From contig JABCZL010000013.1 in assembly GCA_013289685.1 (NCBI GenBank), positions 1 to 64,000 of the forward strand: a stretch of DNA of 64,000 bases, given 5' to 3'. The notes beneath the pieces are model-generated. The model saw nothing but the letters and a program-made list of their open reading frames with translations, was not told where the DNA came from and made no database searches. Positions 50,851 to 58,915 of this stretch are shown here, one piece after another; position 1 is the first letter of the stretch, and every line of letters starts with the position of its first letter. Made by a program: the position numbers and the translations under genes. This DNA comes from Acidobacteriota bacterium (GTDB taxonomy: Bacteria; Acidobacteriota; Terriglobia; Terriglobales; Acidobacteriaceae).

Positions 50851-51357
50851 TCAGATTGTGCGATGGTCAGCTGTGATGCGTCCGATACTGGAACCCTGCG
50901 AGCATCCGCAGTGTGAGCAGAATGCTTCTCCCCCTCGAACAGGCTTGCCACAGGAACTGCAAGGCCCAAGGAGAGGCCCTCGGAACACAAAATAAAGGAT
51001 GAATCCAATCAAATTGGGTATGAGGAAAGCGGCAATCACCCAGGCCCAAGCAGGCATTTGACGCCTTTTTGCGTCCCCATAAATATATCCGAGGGCAAGG
51101 AAAAAAGCCGCGGTGAAGACGCCAAACGTCAAGCCAAACCAAAGCGCTTCTGGCATGGTACTGAGAAATCCTTTGGAAGCAAGTAAGGAACGGCCCTGGC
51201 TGGAAGCAAAATAGACTACCCAAATCGGGATCGCCAGTGCTGCGATGACCATTGCAGACCTGGGTAGAACATTCCGTCTTGCGGTTCCCAACAAGACAGC
51301 CGCAACTACAAGCCCGGCCAAGAACGCTATCAAAAGCACCGCCGATTGCTGTGTCAT
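50851..51357 (-). CDS. membrane protein with C-terminal zinc ribbon
   Basis: 168 residues. Four or so membrane helices fill about 5-130 (AVLLIAFLAGLVVAAVLLG, ALAIPIWVVYFASS, FGVFTAAFFLALGYIYG, AAFLIPNLIGFILYFVF). The tail has CSSCGKPVRGGEAFCSHCG, a zinc ribbon. The start overlaps the anti-sigma stop by ATGA, so it is translated together with it. It may be the membrane sensor part of the sigma system or its target. Confidence 0.7.
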   Translation of the reverse strand: MTQQSAVLLIAFLAGLVVAAVLLGTARRNVLPRSAMVIAALAIPIWVVYFASSQGRSLLASKGFLSTMPEALWFGLTFGVFTAAFFLALGYIYGDAKRRQMPAWAWVIAAFLIPNLIGFILYFVFRGPLLGPCSSCGKPVRGGEAFCSHCGCSQGSSIGRITADHRTI

Positions 51358-51812
51358 GCAATACCTCTATTCTCACCAGGCGCCGCGAGCAGACGTAAGG
51401 CCGAGCAAAAAGAGGGCAGCAGCCAAAAGACGAGCACGCCTGCCTGGACTTGAGCAGTGTCGAAATGCATTGGGACCGTCAGGAGCTTGGCCACCTGGTA
51501 GACAAGTGCCGATCCCACAATTGACATCGAGAGCGCTGCAGCAAATGCAGCCCAGACCTTGAATTGCAAGTTGTGCTGGCGCATTGTCTCTGTATGATGC
51601 GTAAGAATCTCACGGATCTGGGCATTTGAATCTGGTCCACTCGTAAAGGTGAATTCCCGCAATCCCCGAATCGTACGCGCAGTTAGCTCGAGGTAGCGCT
51701 TGCAGCCATCACAGTCGCGGATGTGGTCATGGATGAGCTTTCTTTCGCCCTCTGAAATCTCTTCTACGAAAGACCTGTCGATAAGCTCGCGAAATCTCTT
51801 GTCACCCTCCAT
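51354..51812 (-). CDS. anti-sigma factor with zinc-binding N-terminus and one membrane helix
   Basis: 152 residues from ATG 51812 with a GGAGGG site inside the sigma gene end. The N-terminal zinc motif HDHIRDCDGCKRYLEL (HxxxCxxC form) is typical of ECF anti-sigma domains. Two hydrophobic segments (about 90-112 and 122-140) anchor it. It would hold the upstream sigma factor until a signal releases it. Overlaps sigma by 11 bp. Confidence 0.85.
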   Translation of the reverse strand: MEGDKRFRELIDRSFVEEISEGERKLIHDHIRDCDGCKRYLELTARTIRGLREFTFTSGPDSNAQIREILTHHTETMRQHNLQFKVWAAFAAALSMSIVGSALVYQVAKLLTVPMHFDTAQVQAGVLVFWLLPSFCSALRLLAAPGENRGIA

Positions 51813-52404
51813 GCGAATCACCCTCCTCAAACGCGGATCTCAGTGTTGCAAGACCGCGATAGATTCTGGACGACACCGTTGTAACAGGGGCACCCAAAAC
51901 CTGAGCGATCTCCGGAAGAGACATGTCTTCTTGAAACCTCAGCAGCAAAGCCTCGCGATACAGGGGCGCCAGAATCTGCAGCCGGCAGGCCAGACGCATT
52001 GCGTCTTGGCTTCGAGCCGCGGCTTCGAATGGGGAAGGACCGGAGGAGGGTAACAGCAGCACTGCATCGTGATCATCTGGCAAGGAAACTGTCTGTGCCG
52101 CTTTTCGTTTTTTCCGGAGGTAATCTATTGTCAAATTGCGGGCGATCGCGAATAGCCAGGGATCAAACCGCTGCCGCCCGTTGTACTGGCTGCTCCGTTG
52201 CAGCACGCGAATCCAGGTCTCCTGCGCAAGGTCCTCCGCATACTCTCGCCTCCCGGTGAGGTATAGCAGGTAGCGCACCAGTCGATGCTGACAGCGCTCC
52301 ACCAGGTCTGCAAGAAGCTCCATATCCCTCTCACGTAAGCCTCGCGCAATCTTTGCCGTTTCGGTTTCGGCTGTCGTATTCAATGTCATGGGAAGAGCCG
52401 ACAT
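51802..52404 (-). CDS. ECF RNA polymerase sigma factor
   Basis: 200 residues. Region 2 has LVRYLLYLTGRREYAEDLAQ, ETWIRVLQRSSQYNGRQRFD and FAIARNLTIDYLRKKRK, and region 4 has LRFQEDMSLPEIAQVLGAPV and TVSSRIYRGLATLRSA. It would recruit RNA polymerase to its own promoters, possibly including its own operon. Start ATG 52404 or 52389. Confidence 0.92.
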   Translation of the reverse strand: MSALPMTLNTTAETETAKIARGLRERDMELLADLVERCQHRLVRYLLYLTGRREYAEDLAQETWIRVLQRSSQYNGRQRFDPWLFAIARNLTIDYLRKKRKAAQTVSLPDDHDAVLLLPSSGPSPFEAAARSQDAMRLACRLQILAPLYREALLLRFQEDMSLPEIAQVLGAPVTTVSSRIYRGLATLRSAFEEGDSHGG

Positions 52405-52844
52405 ATATCCTGTATACGATCAAACCCCGGCGGATTACTCAACTTTTGACCGAAAAATCACGCTAAGATTTGCCTCAGATGGATATTGGATCAACGGACG
52501 GCAAGGGCCTGACGTGTACAACTCGTTGATTGGCTGACCCCAAATAGGCTCGATTCGGGTCTGGCCGGTCTGGGTTCCGGCGGAGTCACGGGCAAACCGG
52601 ATGTTGAGAAACGGCAGCTCGTTGCGGAGTTACAATGATTTTGCCAGGTGAAACGGAAGCGGGCACTGCGGGGAGCAGTTCGTCACCGACCTCTTTCGGC
52701 ACTACGTTGTTGATGCCTTTGTATGCGGTGCGCTGGTCTTGCTATTCAGGACGCCTCCCTCCCTTCAACGGGACGCTATTCACGCCTGCCACGGTCAACG
52801 GCCGGGGCTGCCTATCGTGTGCAAACACGCAGGAGCAAGACCCA
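52405..52844. other. accessory gap, no intact gene seen
   Basis: About 440 bp. A minus-strand open stretch at about 52490-52630 reads RNELPFLNIRFARDSAG and EPIWGQPINELYTSGP, possibly a remnant of a coding sequence of unknown kind. It also holds the sigma-operon promoter. Confidence 0.3.
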
Positions 52845-53422
52845 TGACGGCAATCAGAGCTTTCACTCGCTCCGCAACATCGCCCGTGAAAGTCGGTACA
52901 CGATCCGCCGCTGCAATGATCGCCTTGTATTCTTTTTCTGTGTAGGGGTCTTCTGGCTCGTCACTCTGACGTTGAAGTGTTCAAGCTGTGCTGTGGGATT
53001 GTATGCCAGCTTGATTTCGGCGGACGCACAGCAGTAGCGAAAGAATGAGCGGAGTCTCTCTTGTTCGTTACGCTTGGCATAGTTGCTCTTGAGAGTCGTC
53101 CATGAGGCTTGATATTTTTCAAGATCGCTCTCGGTGAGGTCCATCAGATAATGCCGTCCGTTGCGAGCTGCCCACGCCTTGAGGTTGTTGAGGGTGTATT
53201 GATATTTGCGCTGTGTCTGTTTGTGCTTTGAGCTTTTCTTGGCGGGGAACATTTCAGCCGCCGTTCAAGCGTGATTGGCTCACCAGCTTTGGGCTGCTCG
53301 CCAAGGGATCGGGCGTGGGCGTCTTGCATCCTGGCACGAGCACGCTGCTCCGCCTCTGTCCAAGAACGTGTTTTAGCTGAGACTCGGAATCGTTTTCCGT
53401 TCTCAGACCATTCCATCATCAT
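52845..53422 (-). pseudogene. decayed tyrosine recombinase (phage-type integrase)
   Basis: Three pieces in different frames follow each other. First MEWSENGKRFRVSAKTRSW (53422 downward), an N-terminal arm-type domain. Second KYQYTLNNLKAWAARNGRHY and YQASWTTLKSNYAKRNEQER, a SAM-like core-binding domain (53252 to about 52955). Third DPYTEKEYKAIIAAADRV (52950 to about 52848), the start of the catalytic domain, which is then cut. The Arg-His-Arg-Tyr residues are lost, so it is inactive. It lies about 200 bp from the tRNA-Ser fragment. Confidence 0.75.
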
Positions 53423-53628
53423 GCGGCATGAACAACGGCGAAAAGCCCTGTCAGCCTTGTGTTCGCAGTCTTTTGAATGACGTTAATATACCGTGATTTC
53501 CATTGGATTCGATGACCCTTTCTACTACCCACCATTATAGAGTACATAGGGCGGCGGTGTACCTGCGGCGCAAAAAGGACACACGAAAACTACGGCAGTA
53601 AACGGGTTTGTTTACAACAAGATAGCAC

Positions 53629-53654
53629 TGGCGGAGAGGGAGGGATTCGAATCC
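53629..53654 (-). other. tRNA-Ser 3'-end fragment, likely attachment site remnant
   Basis: On the minus strand it reads GGATTCGAATCCCTCCCTCT and CCGCCA, the T-arm and acceptor end of a tRNA-Ser with CCA. The rest of the tRNA (anticodon and D arm) is not present beyond it. It matches the way tyrosine recombinases use tRNA 3' ends as att sites. Confidence 0.65.
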
Positions 53655-53720
53655 GCCTGAAACCGTCAAACAAAGGACTTAACCGCGCACGGACAGCAAA
53701 CTTGATACATGTAAGTATAT

Positions 53721-53761
53721 GAAAAACCAGCCAACTGATTTGTAAAGTGATTTGGTTGGCT
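53721..53761 (-). terminator. rho-independent terminator of the FG-GAP gene
   Basis: On the minus strand, AGCCAAC (53761-53755) pairs with GTTGGCT (53735-53729), followed by ggtttttc. It lies 26 bp after the stop. Confidence 0.7.
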
Positions 53762-53786
53762 ACTTCTGCTTCCCCAACAAACTCGC

Positions 53787-56700
53787 TCACTTTAGCGTAA
53801 TCACAATCGGAGTAAGAGTTTTCTGATTGTTGTTGTCGCTTGGAGTCGAGGCTGCCTGAGCCACCACCGAGACATTCACCGTCTTGGGGCCGCCACCACC
53901 ACCTCCTCCTCCTCCGCCTACGCTCCCGCTCCCGCCACAGGAAATCACGGTCGCCAGAGCTGCAACAACGATCAAGCCAACCAAAGGCCTCGTCCGGCTC
54001 CGCGCCAACACCACGAAGCCCAAAGGCACCAGGGAGGCCAGCAACCAGCCTCCGGCAGGAAATAGCAAAGCTGCGTGGACCCTTTCCACTTTTGAGGCGG
54101 CAGCGGTATTCGTCGCCGTCAAGTGCACAGTGGCCGTGCCGTCATCTGTCAGCGTCGCGGGTGACGAACTCTCGGAGCAAGACACGGTGGTCGCCGCAGG
54201 CTGGCAATACACAGTAATGGTACTTACGTAGTGATTCACCGAAGTCAAAGTCAGATTAAATGTGGCTGACTGCCCACCGGTAAGCGTTGCGGTCGTCTTG
54301 TCGAGAGATGTTGTAAAGTCACCCACTCTCAGTACGGCATCGATGGTGTGAGAGACAATATCTGCCGTTCCGGTGATCTGGAAGGGATAGTCGTTTGCGG
54401 CCAATTGGCTATAACTAAAGCCGAAACCAGTTGAAGGACCGGAGGTATAGAAAGGAGTGTCTGGTCCACACTGTGTGCCAGCGGGCAAGCCAGTGCAGGC
54501 GAAGCTCAACTGTTCGTTCAGTCCGTTCGTCGCCGTAGAACTCATCGTGGCATCCGCGTTTCCACTCGGACCAACGACAATAGTTGTGGACGCGATACTC
54601 AGGGAAAAATCGCCGATCCCAAGTTTGAAGGTTGCCCCCGTCGGCGCAAAGCCATCGGTGGCGCTCACCGTCACTATGTGACTGCCAAAGGGCGTCGAGG
54701 TGGATGTGTTGACGGTAACGATCACTTCTCCGTATCCGCCCGGAGGAATCAGCATTGAGTTTGCGCTGAAGGAACACGACGCTCCAGCAGGCAATCCGCT
54801 GCATTGCAGGGATGAGTAATTCCCCGAGTACCCTCCTTCGCTCTGAATTGTCATGTAGATTTCAACGTTTTCGCCGGGTTCCACGCTTACCTTTACGAGT
54901 GGGTTAGGCGATATTAACGGATCGTACCGTGAGGAGGTCACTCCCACGGTCAGGTTCGGATTCGGCTTCGTACCGTAGGCAACCGCAGTCTGAGAACCCA
55001 GGGTTGCGTAGAGCGCGAATACATGAGTGGCATCAAGGCCCGGTCCTAGAGTGAACGAAAATTTCTGCGTCTGCTGCCCAGCCGTAAAGTTGAGGCTTGC
55101 CGGAAGCTTGATCGCCGGGTCGCTCGCAGACAGAGTGACGGTCTCGGAAGAAATGGCGGCCAAATCAAGCGATACTGTTGCTTGGCCAGCGTTCCCAAGC
55201 ACAGGACTGGAATCGAGGGCGATGTCGAGCGCCGGAGCAGGAGCGGCAGGGATCGTGGTGAACGACGAAGTACTGGCTGTGAGTTCCATTAGGTCAGTCG
55301 CTCCATCCCCGTTGAAATCGGCGCCGAGGAGTGGTTGACTAAAAGCCGCAAGCTGGTACGTGTGGTCAGTGACAATGAACGTTCCATCCCCAACGCCTTG
55401 CAGAATCACCAGACTCGGGTCGGTAAACGCCACCTGCTGCGAAGGCCAGAAGATCATCGCGATGTCAGGGATGCCGTCACCATTGAAGTCTCCCACCAGT
55501 GCCTGATTGAAGGGGGGAAAGGTTACGCCCGGAAGATCGTAGCTTGGCTGCTCATGAAACGTGCCATCTGCAGAGCCAAGATAGACCGTGACGCCCAGGG
55601 GACTAACCAGGGACTGTCCGAAGGTGCCGTTCGGATCCCGAGCCTGAATCAGGTCCAGATAGCCATCGTGATTTACGTCCGCAACCGCCACCGCTCCGAA
55701 GTGCGAGATCAAAGTGGTTGGAGCTTGAAAAGTTCCGTCGCCATTACCGAGAGCCTCAATCAGGTCGTCTCCGCTAGCCTCCCACCCTATGTTTCCGTTC
55801 ATGCCGATCAGAAGATCCAGTTTTCCATCGTGGTTCAGATCTACAGCAAAAAGCTGCTGCGCATTCAGACTTGACTGGAATGGAAACTGCTGTGTCGCCA
55901 AAGGCGTGAATGTTCCGTCGCCGCGTCCGAGAAACATATTGAATTGCCAAAAGGGCCCCGTGCTGGTATCGGTCCACCCTACAACTGCAAAATCCAGTTT
56001 CCCATCGTTGTTGAAGTCACCAGCAACTACCTGTTGGGGGTTGGGCAATTCGGCCAGCGTGACCGGGGCGGCGAACGTTCCGTCCCCATTGCCACGAAGG
56101 AAGAGTACGTTAAAGCCGCTATTACCTCCGTTGTAGGTGTTCATGTAAACCACGTCTGGCGTTGCCGGGTTCCGAAAGGCGCCGGCGACAAAAACTGGGA
56201 CGGGCACAGGAGCATCGCCCGTGATCGTAGTGCGTACCGGCGGAAGAAACTTTCCAGTGCCGTCGTTCAGGAGCACTGTCAATGCGGCAGGACTGGCTAG
56301 ATCGACGGCGAATTCAACCAGGAGCAAGTCCGGTTTCCCGTCACCGTTGAGATCGGCAACCTCCATTGGAGCCAAATGGTCAGGGGCGTCCACTGGACCG
56401 ATGGTGTAGCCAATGGTCGCCCCTTGCGGTGGCCCATAGTTGCCCGACCCGTCGTTGGCGAACAGCCTGACTTTATTTTCGAGAGAATCCGCTGTGACGA
56501 TTTCTGGGCGCTTGTCTCCGTTGAAATCTGCAGCAACAAACGAGTACACATTTGCCCCGCCGCGATACGTCTGTGCAATGGCGAGGTTCCCCTTGCCATC
56601 CCCCTTGAGCACAGAAATCAGATAGCCAGCCTCTGTACCTGCCTCGGGGTTGTCCATAAGGGGGTAGTATGCCGCCGAGCCTACGACATCCAGATGGCCA

Positions 56701-57959
56701 TCGCCGTCTACATCGACCAGTTGAATAGCGGGATCGAGGTCGCCCACCATTGCTGTGGGATTCGGGTTCTGGGCGAAATTGCCGTCGCATGTTCCGAGCG
56801 CCACAGTGAGCAATCCCAAGGTTCCAAGCTGCACAGCGTCGAGACACCCGTCCTCATTCATGTCACCCAGCCCGACCACCATGGGACCATCGTTGAATCC
56901 CATGAAGCCGCCAAACGGGAAACTCTTTGCGGCCTGGCTGAGGTAGGGTATGAAGGAACCACCGGTAATGGTGACTACAAAATCCACGTAGCCATCGTTG
57001 TTCAGGTCGCCAGCGGCTATCCATCCCGTAGGAACTGGGCCGTCAGGGCTGCCATAAATGGCTTGCGAAGCGACAGTGCCCAAGAAGCCCCCTGAGCCGT
57101 CACCCAAGAGGACTTCAAACTGGGGCTGCGTCGAATCAGTGGCGATGGTCAGTCCCACCACCAGGTCCGGATTGCCGTCGTTGTTAACATCGGCGACGAG
57201 AATGAACGTCGGGATTTGAGGCAGCGAGACTTGTGTGCTCGACTGGAAGGTGCCATCTCCATTGCCGAGAAAAACCTCCACCGCGTTCGAATCCCCGTCG
57301 GTCACGGCCAGGTCGACGGGGCCATTCTTCCTCAGTGTGACGGCGGTGATCCAGTTGGGCGATTGACCCTGTGTGTATAGGATTTCTGGAACCTTGAACG
57401 TGTTATCGCCGTTTCCCAGAAAGACGTAGATTGTGTTGTCGCCACCGTTGCTGATGGCGAAATCCATTTTGCCGTCTCCGTTGAAATCGCCGCTCGTGAT
57501 CGCGGTGGGAATGAATCCGGCTGGCAGGGCTGGACGCTCGCTGAAACCTGGGTTGCCGAAACCCGTTGCTGGACTGCTGCTCGCAGAATGGACCAGACCG
57601 TAGGAACGCGCAGAGAATGGCAGCTCTCTTACTTGCGGATTGTCGCGCTGCCACTTCGTGGTGTCTTGATGAGATAGACGAGCAAATTTCCAGCCGAGGA
57701 AACGCGAGTCCTTTCGGATGGCCTCCTGCCGCTGCGTAGAGGCTTTGGCGGACTGCGAGGGGAGCACCGGATGCTGGGAGATCGTCTGCGCACTGAGAGA
57801 GCCCAACGACAAAAGACAAGGGAATAGAAGAATAATCAACCCTTCAACTCCACGATGTGAGTGGACCCGAATATGCAAGCAAAGAACCTCGGTCAGTCGC
57901 AGAGTCCGTCGGCACGCTTCGCTCAAGTGTGACACTTCTAACACACGCACCGGTGGCAA
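53787..57959 (-). CDS. large FG-GAP/VCBS repeat and Ig-like surface protein
   Basis: 1390 residues. Signal-like hydrophobic segment (about 40-57, ending SLSAQ). From about 145 to 935 there are about a dozen FG-GAP/VCBS repeats with the calcium loop, such as GDFNGDGKMDFAISNGGDN, ADVNNDGNPDLVVG and VDLNHDGKLDLLIG. Then Ig/beta-sandwich domains (about 960-1290), and a C-terminal part with two membrane helices (GGWLLASLVPLGFVVLARSR and LVGLIVVAALATVISCGG), a poly-Gly run and a short tail. It probably displays a beta-propeller on the surface, for adhesion or binding. It ends in a terminator hairpin at 53721. Confidence 0.88.
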   Translation of the reverse strand: MPPVRVLEVSHLSEACRRTLRLTEVLCLHIRVHSHRGVEGLIILLFPCLLSLGSLSAQTISQHPVLPSQSAKASTQRQEAIRKDSRFLGWKFARLSHQDTTKWQRDNPQVRELPFSARSYGLVHSASSSPATGFGNPGFSERPALPAGFIPTAITSGDFNGDGKMDFAISNGGDNTIYVFLGNGDNTFKVPEILYTQGQSPNWITAVTLRKNGPVDLAVTDGDSNAVEVFLGNGDGTFQSSTQVSLPQIPTFILVADVNNDGNPDLVVGLTIATDSTQPQFEVLLGDGSGGFLGTVASQAIYGSPDGPVPTGWIAAGDLNNDGYVDFVVTITGGSFIPYLSQAAKSFPFGGFMGFNDGPMVVGLGDMNEDGCLDAVQLGTLGLLTVALGTCDGNFAQNPNPTAMVGDLDPAIQLVDVDGDGHLDVVGSAAYYPLMDNPEAGTEAGYLISVLKGDGKGNLAIAQTYRGGANVYSFVAADFNGDKRPEIVTADSLENKVRLFANDGSGNYGPPQGATIGYTIGPVDAPDHLAPMEVADLNGDGKPDLLLVEFAVDLASPAALTVLLNDGTGKFLPPVRTTITGDAPVPVPVFVAGAFRNPATPDVVYMNTYNGGNSGFNVLFLRGNGDGTFAAPVTLAELPNPQQVVAGDFNNDGKLDFAVVGWTDTSTGPFWQFNMFLGRGDGTFTPLATQQFPFQSSLNAQQLFAVDLNHDGKLDLLIGMNGNIGWEASGDDLIEALGNGDGTFQAPTTLISHFGAVAVADVNHDGYLDLIQARDPNGTFGQSLVSPLGVTVYLGSADGTFHEQPSYDLPGVTFPPFNQALVGDFNGDGIPDIAMIFWPSQQVAFTDPSLVILQGVGDGTFIVTDHTYQLAAFSQPLLGADFNGDGATDLMELTASTSSFTTIPAAPAPALDIALDSSPVLGNAGQATVSLDLAAISSETVTLSASDPAIKLPASLNFTAGQQTQKFSFTLGPGLDATHVFALYATLGSQTAVAYGTKPNPNLTVGVTSSRYDPLISPNPLVKVSVEPGENVEIYMTIQSEGGYSGNYSSLQCSGLPAGASCSFSANSMLIPPGGYGEVIVTVNTSTSTPFGSHIVTVSATDGFAPTGATFKLGIGDFSLSIASTTIVVGPSGNADATMSSTATNGLNEQLSFACTGLPAGTQCGPDTPFYTSGPSTGFGFSYSQLAANDYPFQITGTADIVSHTIDAVLRVGDFTTSLDKTTATLTGGQSATFNLTLTSVNHYVSTITVYCQPAATTVSCSESSSPATLTDDGTATVHLTATNTAAASKVERVHAALLFPAGGWLLASLVPLGFVVLARSRTRPLVGLIVVAALATVISCGGSGSVGGGGGGGGGGPKTVNVSVVAQAASTPSDNNNQKTLTPIVITLK

Positions 57960-58518
57960 TCAGCTAGTTTTACGGGTCGCATACACATAAACGATGGACA
58001 TGCTGACTCTCACCGCGCGCGCCTACTTTTGACCGGCCCCCCTGCTTTCGCAGTTTCGTGTTCCCGTCAAGCAACTGCTTCGCCTCCGGCAGCCAGGCCA
58101 CGTCCATGCCACCGTACTTCGCCAGCGCAGAGCGTGTGCTTGGACATGCCCAGTTCTAGCGCAACATCCCCCTCCGCTTCCTTCAGTGCCCCGATTATTT
58201 GCGCTTCCGTGTGCCTGCTCTTCGACATACCCTCTTCCCCTTTCCTTCGTCCGAAATCATACTCGGACTTGTTCGGAAAGCGGGGAGCAGTTCACTGGGA
58301 CGAGCACCTTTGAGTATTTTCCCCAAGCTGTGAACCGCCCGTCAGTGAAGTGGTGGAGGCTAGAATCCTTGGAGTAAGCGGTCGCGATCTTCGTCAGTGG
58401 CTGTAGCAATCCAAATGGCCAAACGCCGTTGGGACTGTTCGAGATGCAGCTTGCCGACTGAATACCCGCACTGCGCCCAACCTGTCGCCTTGCTCGGCGA
58501 ATGCTTAAAGGACTGGCT
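57960..58518. other. accessory gap with IS3 remnant
   Basis: No intact gene. It holds the IS3 OrfA fragment at 58049-58228. The remaining 300 bp show no gene or repeat by eye. Confidence 0.4.
58049..58228 (-). pseudogene. IS3-family OrfA transposase remnant
   Basis: From ATG 58228 the frame reads MSKSRHTEAQIIGALKEAEG and ELGMSKHTL, the IS3 OrfA helix-turn-helix, then changes frame to AKYGGMDVAWLPEAKQLLDG. The sequence has lost bases and the rest of the element (OrfB, second end) is gone. The upstream tgaactgctccccg (58294-58281) may be the IS left end. Confidence 0.65.
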
Positions 58519-58911
58519 TCATTTCCCGTTCTCGGACCCCACGTCCTTCCGACGGTGGAAGGGCGGTTGCAAGCCGAACAGCCAATGCCCGGTCATATAG
58601 AAGAAAAACTGTTCAAGCAAAAGAGCCGGTATCAAGTATAGCCACCCGAGAGAACCCAAGACGACCACAACTACGACCACATTTGCCACGAGCCAACCAA
58701 AGACGAAAAGCAGAAAGCGGACGGAACGAAATTCCCCTCGGTACTCCTCTCTGGCAAACGCGAAGAATCCGCACGATATTAAACCAAGGAACACCCAGAG
58801 GGGGTTGACATGACGAATTTTCGCCACTACGAACGCTCCCACGCCTACCGCGCAGACCAGCAACGCCGCGCCAACCAAATAGCACAACTCCAGGATTCTT
58901 CTTTTTCTCAT
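58519..58911 (-). CDS. small four-helix membrane protein after the RHS gene, candidate immunity protein
   Basis: 130 residues, about four membrane helices (10-30, 36-51, 65-90, 92-110). It starts MRKRRILELCYLVGAALLVC. The start is 4 bp after the RHS stop, so it is probably translated together with it. No family was recognised. Polymorphic RHS toxins often have an immunity gene in this place, and a membrane immunity protein would fit a toxin acting on membranes. The role is inferred only from position. Confidence 0.55.
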   Translation of the reverse strand: MRKRRILELCYLVGAALLVCAVGVGAFVVAKIRHVNPLWVFLGLISCGFFAFAREEYRGEFRSVRFLLFVFGWLVANVVVVVVVLGSLGWLYLIPALLLEQFFFYMTGHWLFGLQPPFHRRKDVGSENGK

Positions 58912-58915
58912 GTTC

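Larger units (their letters stand above)
53423..53786. other. gap with att-like tRNA fragment and terminator
   Basis: Contains the tRNA-Ser 3' fragment (53629-53654) and the terminator of the large FG-GAP gene (53721-53761). Otherwise no gene. Confidence 0.6.

Noticed and set aside
52490..52640. Minus-strand open stretch resembling a cut receptor-like protein
   Set aside because: Too short and with no family match by eye; kept only as a note in the gap entry.
52668..52681. 14-bp match to 58280-58293 (gcggggagcagttc), considered as paired IS ends
   Set aside because: A 14-mer match is expected by chance several times in 64 kb, and the flanking sequences do not agree.
53600..53700. Complete tRNA-Ser gene at the 26-bp fragment
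   Set aside because: Beyond the T-arm and acceptor 3' part, the anticodon and D arms cannot be formed from the neighbouring sequence.
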